A DNA stretch of 9,588 nt, from assembly GCA_946478675.1 (NCBI GenBank), contig CAMLEF010000167.1, positions 1 to 9,588 on the forward strand, read 5' to 3'. Positions 5,240 through 9,588 of this stretch are shown piece by piece; position 1 is the first letter of the stretch, and every line of letters starts with the position of its first letter. Origin of the DNA: an uncultured Flavobacteriales bacterium (lineage in GTDB: Bacteria; Bacteroidota; Bacteroidia; Palsa-965). The translations under genes and the position numbers were made by a program. Below the pieces are notes generated by a model. The model made no database searches and was not told where the DNA came from. It saw nothing but the letters and a program-made list of their open reading frames with translations.

Positions 5240-6253
5240 ATGATGAAGCATTCGAACCTCCTCCTGCCCCTGCTGCTGTTGCCGCTGTTTCTTTTTTCCT
5301 CCTGCGGAAACTCCGGCGACAAACCTGCCGCCGACACCACGCACAAAGCGGATTCGCTCTACAACATCAACGCGATGATCCGCAAAGATCCCGGCAACCT
5401 CGACCTGTACGTCCGCCGCGCGCGCATCAGCATGGCGCAAAAAGATTACGCCTCGGCGATGAACGACATGAACCGCGTGCTCGCCGTCGACAGCTCCAAA
5501 GCGGAATACCTGCTGGCTGCTGCCGACGTCAACTTCTTCACGATGCATACCGCGCGCACCAAGCAGCTGCTCGAACGCGCCGTGGAAGTGAACCCGGAGA
5601 ACGTCGATTGCCTGTTGCAGCTCGCGCAGCTGTATCACTACTTCGGCAAATCCGATGATGAAAAGGAGATGCTCGACCGTGCGCTGAAAGTCGATCCGCG
5701 TAATGCGAAAGCGTTTTTCATGAAAGGCATGATGTACAAAGACATGGGCGATACGGCCCGCGCCATCAGCAGCATGCAGAGCGCCGTAGAGAAAGAGCCG
5801 GATTATTACAACGCGTACATCCAGCTGGGCGTGCTCTGCGCCGCGCAGCACAACCCGCTCGCCGAAAGCTATTACCTGAACGCGATCAACATCAATCCCG
5901 GCAGCGAAGAAGCGATCTACAATCTCGGCATGTTTTACCAGGGCGAGCACAACTGGAACCGCGCCATCGAAACGTACACAACGCTGCTCAAGCTGAACCC
6001 GAAAAATTTCGACGCGCATTTCAATCTCGGCTACATCCACTCGCAGGAACTGGGCGCAGTCGACGAGGGCATGAAATATTTCGAGCTGTGTATCGACGAC
6101 AATCCGAAAGAGCCGCGCGGTTATTACGGCGTAGGCTGGTGCTTTGAAAAGAAGGGCGACATCGCGAACGCGAAAGTGTATTACAAAAAAGCGCTGGAAG
6201 CCGATCCGAATTACACGAATGCGAGCCTGAAGCTGGAGAAGCTGGAGCGGTAA
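5240..6253 (+). CDS. TPR-repeat lipoprotein
   Basis: The 337-residue protein starts with a signal peptide (MMKHSNLLLPLLLLPLFLFS) ending at a lipobox-like FSSC; C22 would be lipidated. It is therefore exported and anchored in the inner or outer membrane. From about residue 50 to the end it is a run of roughly eight tetratricopeptide repeats, with recognisable units around 53-86, 155-188, 189-222, 225-256, 258-290 and 293-326 (for example AIYNLGMFYQ... and YYGVGWCFEKKGD...). It has no enzymatic motif, so a scaffold or protein-binding role is likely; the partner is unknown. Two ATG codons stand together (5240, 5243). The frame is open to 5096, but those codons only translate repeat DNA and would bury the signal peptide. 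The gene abuts the convergent DoxX gene with no spacer. Confidence 0.88.
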   Translation: MMKHSNLLLPLLLLPLFLFSSCGNSGDKPAADTTHKADSLYNINAMIRKDPGNLDLYVRRARISMAQKDYASAMNDMNRVLAVDSSKAEYLLAAADVNFFTMHTARTKQLLERAVEVNPENVDCLLQLAQLYHYFGKSDDEKEMLDRALKVDPRNAKAFFMKGMMYKDMGDTARAISSMQSAVEKEPDYYNAYIQLGVLCAAQHNPLAESYYLNAININPGSEEAIYNLGMFYQGEHNWNRAIETYTTLLKLNPKNFDAHFNLGYIHSQELGAVDEGMKYFELCIDDNPKEPRGYYGVGWCFEKKGDIANAKVYYKKALEADPNYTNASLKLEKLER

Positions 6254-6715
6254 TTACAGGCGAAAAGCAGCCGCCAGCAAGCCAACCGCTACTACAAGAA
6301 AATATCCCGTCAGCGAAGCCGCGCCTGCATATTCTTTCGACACACGCTGACCGAACAGCAGCATCAGCAACACGATCCCGGAAATCACCAGGCCGAATGT
6401 TGCGAGTGTTCCTGCATGCGGATTTGTTACGAAGAAAAGGCCGATCCCCAGCAGGCACGACGCGCCCGCAAGGAATTCGCCCAGTGTGAGCACCGGCAGG
6501 AAAATCCCGATCGTTCCTTTCAGAATGGATTTGCTGAACTGCCCGTTCATCCACTCGAGGTTGCTCTTGTAGTTGAATATCTTATCCAGCGACGACTGCA
6601 GAAACGTGATTCCTGTAAAGCCCGCCGACAGCAACATCATAAGCGCAAACAAAAAATGCGGCTGCTGCAGCTTCAATGCCAGCGAATGAAAAATATCAGA
6701 TTGCGTCGGTTCCAT
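6254..6715 (-). CDS. DoxX-family small membrane protein
   Basis: The 153-residue protein has four hydrophobic segments (about 20-40, 64-91, 100-121 and 131-151). The pattern is typical of DoxX/DoxD-like proteins: a first helix followed by a region with FLQSSLDKIFNYKSN, then GEFLAGASCLLGIG. Members are small inner-membrane proteins, some linked to thiol or redox reactions or to terminal oxidases, but the function of most is unknown. ATG at 6715 has a TATCTTTC box on the same strand 14 bases upstream (6737-6730). Its TAA stop (6256-6254) touches the TAA of the convergent TPR gene. It follows the cyclase gene on the same strand but a 108-bp repeat-containing gap and its own promoter box suggest separate transcription. 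Confidence 0.8.
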   Translation of the reverse strand: MEPTQSDIFHSLALKLQQPHFLFALMMLLSAGFTGITFLQSSLDKIFNYKSNLEWMNGQFSKSILKGTIGIFLPVLTLGEFLAGASCLLGIGLFFVTNPHAGTLATFGLVISGIVLLMLLFGQRVSKEYAGAASLTGYFLVVAVGLLAAAFRL

Positions 6716-6729
6716 GCGTAGATTTTCCC

Positions 6730-6737
6730 GAAAGATA
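6730..6737 (-). promoter_or_regulatory. Possible -7 box of the DoxX gene
   Basis: Read on the - strand, TATCTTTC differs from TAnnTTTG only in the last base and lies 14 bases before the ATG. No TTTG is seen at the -33 position, which falls in the CTTAAGTG repeat. Confidence 0.35.
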
Positions 6738-6740
6738 AAA

Positions 6741-6785
6741 CTTAAGTGCTCTTAAGCCTTAAGTGCTCTTCAGTGTCTTAAGTGG
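6741..6785. repeat. CTTAAGTG repeat
   Basis: CTTAAGTG occurs at 6741, 6758 and 6777, with related words (CTCTTAAGCC, CTTCAGTG) between them. CTTAAG is its own complement, so each copy is also a small palindrome. It sits between the cyclase and DoxX genes, immediately upstream of the DoxX promoter box. I recall similar runs between genes in other Bacteroidetes. Confidence 0.7.
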
Positions 6786-6823
6786 TTAACCCGCTACGCA
6801 AATCAGGGCACCCAAAGCATCCA

Positions 6824-8914
6824 TTATTCTACCGCACTTTCCCGCTCCACAAAATACATATCAATCATCCCCTTATTCTTCGCTTCGATCTTCCCGCGGT
6901 ATTCACAACGAAAATCATCCTTCACGATCGCGAACGTTCCTGAAGAAACATTCACCTTCCCCATCTCCCCGTTCGCTTCCATGCGCGCCGCCAAATTCAC
7001 CGTATCGCCCCAGATATCGTAAGCGAATTTCTTCACGCCGACAATCCCCGCCACCACTGGTCCCGAGTTAATGCCGATGCGAATGTGAAATGCATTCTTC
7101 CCCTGCGCCTCGCGCTCCTTCGCATACCGCACCATAAAGTCGCGGATCTCCAGCGCCGCATTCACCATCGTCACACCATGATCGGGATTTGCTGCCGGCA
7201 GGCCGCTCACGCACATGTACGCATCACCGATCGTTTTGATCTTTTCGATGTTGTACTTGCCGATGATGCGATCGAATTCGCTGAAGCAATAATCAATCTC
7301 CGCCACCAGCTGCTCCGGCGTGAGCTGCTCGCTGATGCGCGTGAAATCCTTGAAGTCGCTGAACATCACCGTGACGTTGTCGTAGCTTCTCGCCCGCGCC
7401 GCGCCGTCCGCTTTTAATTCCGCAGCGACTTCCGCAGGAAGAATATTCAGCAGCAGCTTGTCGGACCGGTCGCGCTCGTTGGAGATGATCCGGTTCTTCT
7501 GCTCGAGCTCGCGGTTCGATTTGTTCTTGATGCGATAGCGGCTGTAGAGCAGCGCCGCCAGCAACAACAGCAGCACCGTGCCGCCGATGAAAACGTTGCG
7601 CAGCAGCTTCTCGCGCTTCACGCGTTCTTCGTTCAGCGCATTCTGCTTTTCCTGGTCGGCTTTCAGGATCGCGGCTTTCTGCTCGTATTCGTACTGGTAT
7701 TTCGAGCGCATCGCCGCTTTGTGGCTTTCATCGTTCTGCACGCTGTCGCGCATTTGCGTGAAGAGATCGTACATCTCCAGCGCTTCCGTCATTTTACCTT
7801 GCCGGCGATACACTTTCTGCAGCAGGTCGGCGGCGTTGCGGATGTCGATCGGGTAACCCAACGCTTTCGCCAATTCGAGCGAACGTGATCCGTAAACGAA
7901 GGCGCTGTCGGTTTTCCCGGAAGCCAGGAACAGGATGCCCATCTTGCAAAGCACCGTGCATTCGCCCCAGGTGTTTTCCTGCGCGCGGAAAATGGCGAGA
8001 CTGCGGCGGTAGCATTCCAGCGCTTTCGGCAGACTGTCGAGCTTCTCGTAAATGGCGCCGATGTTGCGCAGCGAATACGCCATGCCCTGCTGATCGTCGA
8101 TGCCTTCGCGGATGAGCAGCGCTTCGCGGAATTTCGCCAGCGCTTCGTTGTCTTTTCCCTGCTGCTGGTAGATCGTGCCGATGAAATTCGTGGAGTACGC
8201 CACCTGGTATTTATCATCGAGCTCGATCTCCGCTTTCAGGCTTTTGTTCACGTACGAAAGCGCGTCATCGTATTCGCCGAGATCTTTGTGCACCGAAGCG
8301 ATGTTGTACAGCGACGTCGCAACACCTTCTTTATTCTTCAGCGAATCTTCGATGGCGAGCGAACGTTCGTAATACACGAGCGCGAGCTGCAGCTGTCCCT
8401 GGTGCTGGTACAACAGGCCGATGTTGTTGAGCGGCGCCGTCATGCTTTGCGGGCTGTGCGTTTCCTGCGCGAGGGCGATGCTTTGCTGGTAATAGCTCAG
8501 CGCTTCGGCGGTTTTTCCCTGGTCTTTGTAAATGGCGGCGATGTTGTTCAGCACTTGCCCCTGCTCTTTTTTATTTTTCGTCTGGATATCGACGGCCAAT
8601 GCGCGGTTGTAATACAGCAACGCCGAATCGATGACGCCACGCTGCTCGAACAAAAACGCCAGCCAGCCCGAAGAAGCGGAAATACCGGCGGGGTAATTGA
8701 TTTCTGCCGAAAGCATCGAAGCCTGCCGGCACACGGATTCCGCTTTCGCCGGATCAGAGAGGTAATATTCGCCGGCCAGTGCGATCAGCGTCTGAACGCC
8801 GGTAGTATCCTGTTGATGCTGGCGGAACACGCGCTGCAGCGAATCGATTTTGCCGTTTTGCGCAGGCAGAAAACGAAACGTTAACAGGAACAGGAAAAGC
8901 AGCGGGTATTTCAT
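6824..8914 (-). CDS. TPR-domain membrane-bound class III adenylate cyclase
   Basis: The 696-residue protein should make cAMP from ATP. Order: signal peptide (1-19, ending LPAQ), about eight TPRs (roughly 75-390) outside the cytoplasm, a coiled stretch (395-438), one membrane helix (443-458), a signalling-helix linker with LLLNILPAEVAAEL (487-500), and a C-terminal cyclase domain (512-691). All key residues are present: metal ligands D520 (FSDF) and D564 (GDAYM), adenine-selecting K560 and D633 (YDIWG), and transition-state N640 and R644. The K/D pair argues for adenylate rather than guanylate cyclase; one chain has all residues, so it works as a homodimer. Start ATG 8914; a GTG at 8923 would add MRF. 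The layout suggests an envelope signal sensed by TPRs. A 75-bp gap separates it from the membrane-protein gene upstream, possibly its operon partner. Confidence 0.93.
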   Translation of the reverse strand: MKYPLLFLFLLTFRFLPAQNGKIDSLQRVFRQHQQDTTGVQTLIALAGEYYLSDPAKAESVCRQASMLSAEINYPAGISASSGWLAFLFEQRGVIDSALLYYNRALAVDIQTKNKKEQGQVLNNIAAIYKDQGKTAEALSYYQQSIALAQETHSPQSMTAPLNNIGLLYQHQGQLQLALVYYERSLAIEDSLKNKEGVATSLYNIASVHKDLGEYDDALSYVNKSLKAEIELDDKYQVAYSTNFIGTIYQQQGKDNEALAKFREALLIREGIDDQQGMAYSLRNIGAIYEKLDSLPKALECYRRSLAIFRAQENTWGECTVLCKMGILFLASGKTDSAFVYGSRSLELAKALGYPIDIRNAADLLQKVYRRQGKMTEALEMYDLFTQMRDSVQNDESHKAAMRSKYQYEYEQKAAILKADQEKQNALNEERVKREKLLRNVFIGGTVLLLLLAALLYSRYRIKNKSNRELEQKNRIISNERDRSDKLLLNILPAEVAAELKADGAARARSYDNVTVMFSDFKDFTRISEQLTPEQLVAEIDYCFSEFDRIIGKYNIEKIKTIGDAYMCVSGLPAANPDHGVTMVNAALEIRDFMVRYAKEREAQGKNAFHIRIGINSGPVVAGIVGVKKFAYDIWGDTVNLAARMEANGEMGKVNVSSGTFAIVKDDFRCEYRGKIEAKNKGMIDMYFVERESAVE

Positions 8915-8989
8915 AAAGCGCACGAACGGTTAGACGAGGCCGTTGCGTTTTTCTTGCGTGAAGAGCGGATTTTTCGGGCGAAACACAGA

Positions 8990-9304
8990 TCAACCGGAAT
9001 GTGCGCAGCCTTCGCAATACAAATGACAGATTTTCCAGGCCCAGAACAGGAAGGAATACGCCGTGAGCATCGCGGGCCATACGAGCACATTCTCTTTCTT
9101 CTGCTTCGCATGAAAAAGCGCCAGGCCGAGAATAGCAAAAGCGGCGATGCAGAAGCCTGCGGTCGCCAGGTCTTTGTTGCTCGTATGTGAATTCTCGCCG
9201 TGCTGGAGTACCGGCAAAATCACCCATCCGCAAATCACGTTGGCCAACAGCGCCATCATCCACGCCAACGGGACGCGGAGCTTTTTCTCAATCGGTTCGA
9301 ACAT
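8990..9304 (-). CDS. Small membrane protein of unknown function
   Basis: I do not recognise this 104-residue protein. It has three likely membrane helices (about 12-32, 46-65 and 74-92) and a short charged stretch between the second and third (HAKQKKEN). The end is C93-x3-C97-x2-C100 with H95 and H102 nearby (KICHLYCEGCAHSG), which could bind a metal or form disulfides. ATG at 9304 (MFEPIEKK) is chosen because it puts a normal charged N-terminus before the first helix. An upstream GTG/ATG extension (to 9328) adds only MRCPVPRF. It lies between a probable FMN reductase and the adenylate cyclase, all on the - strand, with gaps of 80 and 75 bp. Confidence 0.65.
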   Translation of the reverse strand: MFEPIEKKLRVPLAWMMALLANVICGWVILPVLQHGENSHTSNKDLATAGFCIAAFAILGLALFHAKQKKENVLVWPAMLTAYSFLFWAWKICHLYCEGCAHSG

Positions 9305-9384
9305 AAAACGGGGTACTGGACATCTCAAATCTCAGCATCCGCTTTCAATCTGCCAAATGCGCCGGCACTTTTTCTTCATTGGCA

Positions 9385-9588
9385 TCAGAAAGCCGCGAAG
9401 CCTTCGGCCTGCATCCGCATCGCACGCAGCACGACAGGATCGGCGAGTTTGCCTTCCGCGTCCAGCAGTTCGCGCAGCCGCGAGATCGGCAAATGGCCGG
9501 GATACACCGCCATGTTGAGGTAATGAAAAGCGCCGGTGAGCTGGTCCATGCCGCGCAGGTTGCCGCCCCGCCCGGTCGCCACCCCGAC
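9385..9588 (-). CDS. Probable NADPH-dependent FMN reductase, C-terminal end
   Basis: Only the last 67 residues are inside the window; the frame is open to the right edge, so the gene begins beyond it. VGVATGRGGNLRGMDQLTG, followed by HYLNMAVYPGHLPISRL, resembles the glycine-rich loop and C-terminal half of NADPH-dependent FMN reductases, flavodoxin-fold proteins that bind FMN. The catalytic/FMN N-terminal half is not visible, so the call rests on this resemblance alone. An internal GTG (9582) is not a believable start because the fold would be cut in half. Confidence 0.6.
   Translation of the reverse strand, partial: VGVATGRGGNLRGMDQLTGAFHYLNMAVYPGHLPISRLRELLDAEGKLADPVVLRAMRMQAEGFAAF

Noticed and set aside
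5198..6040. 280-residue open frame on the - strand opposite the TPR lipoprotein
   Set aside because: Antisense shadow of regular TPR codons; no start context and no family.
8927..8958. AACGG/CCGTT hairpin followed by GCGTTTTT as a + terminator
   Set aside because: Only 5 bp of stem, interrupted T tract, and no + strand gene ends here.

Overview
The window is chromosomal DNA of a Bacteroidetes bacterium, most likely of the Chitinophagaceae/Chitinophaga type. This rests on the RecA sequence, on promoter boxes of the form TTTG-N19-TAnnTTTG, on start codons that mostly lack a Shine-Dalgarno sequence, on lipoprotein and TPR gene style, and on several kinds of short intergenic repeat that I associate with this group. 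The assignment is by recognition only; no database was searched.

The left part is on the + strand: a BCP/PrxQ-type peroxiredoxin (132-653), a hairpin terminator, an AT-rich promoter region with a good Bacteroidetes promoter, and recA (915-1946). About 1.16 kb without a convincing protein gene follows (1947-3107). It holds a possible short RNA with its own promoter and a very good intrinsic terminator (ending at 2390). It then holds a tandem array of three units of about 134 bp plus a fourth partial unit (2445-2950). After it come an AarF/UbiB-type atypical kinase (3108-4760), a 480-bp gap packed with four different repeat or hairpin elements (4801-5178), and a TPR lipoprotein (5240-6253). The lipoprotein's start codon directly follows a promoter box and an intrinsic-terminator hairpin.

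The right part is on the - strand and converges on the first half. Read in its own direction, it has the end of a probable NADPH-dependent FMN reductase (9588-9385), a 104-residue membrane protein of unknown function (9304-8990), a TPR-transmembrane-class III adenylate cyclase (8914-6824), and a small DoxX-family membrane protein (6715-6254). The DoxX gene and the TPR lipoprotein meet tail to tail, with both stop codons inside one TAATTA.

The proteins do not form an obvious single pathway. They are a mix of peroxide defence, DNA repair, an ABC1-type kinase, TPR scaffold/sensor proteins, cAMP signalling and redox or membrane functions. No phage, transposon, toxin-antitoxin, CRISPR or defence system was found. 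The most interesting material is intergenic: the candidate recA operator, the candidate small RNA, the 134-bp array, the repeat mosaic at 4801-5178, and the promoter-terminator-start arrangement in front of the TPR lipoprotein.
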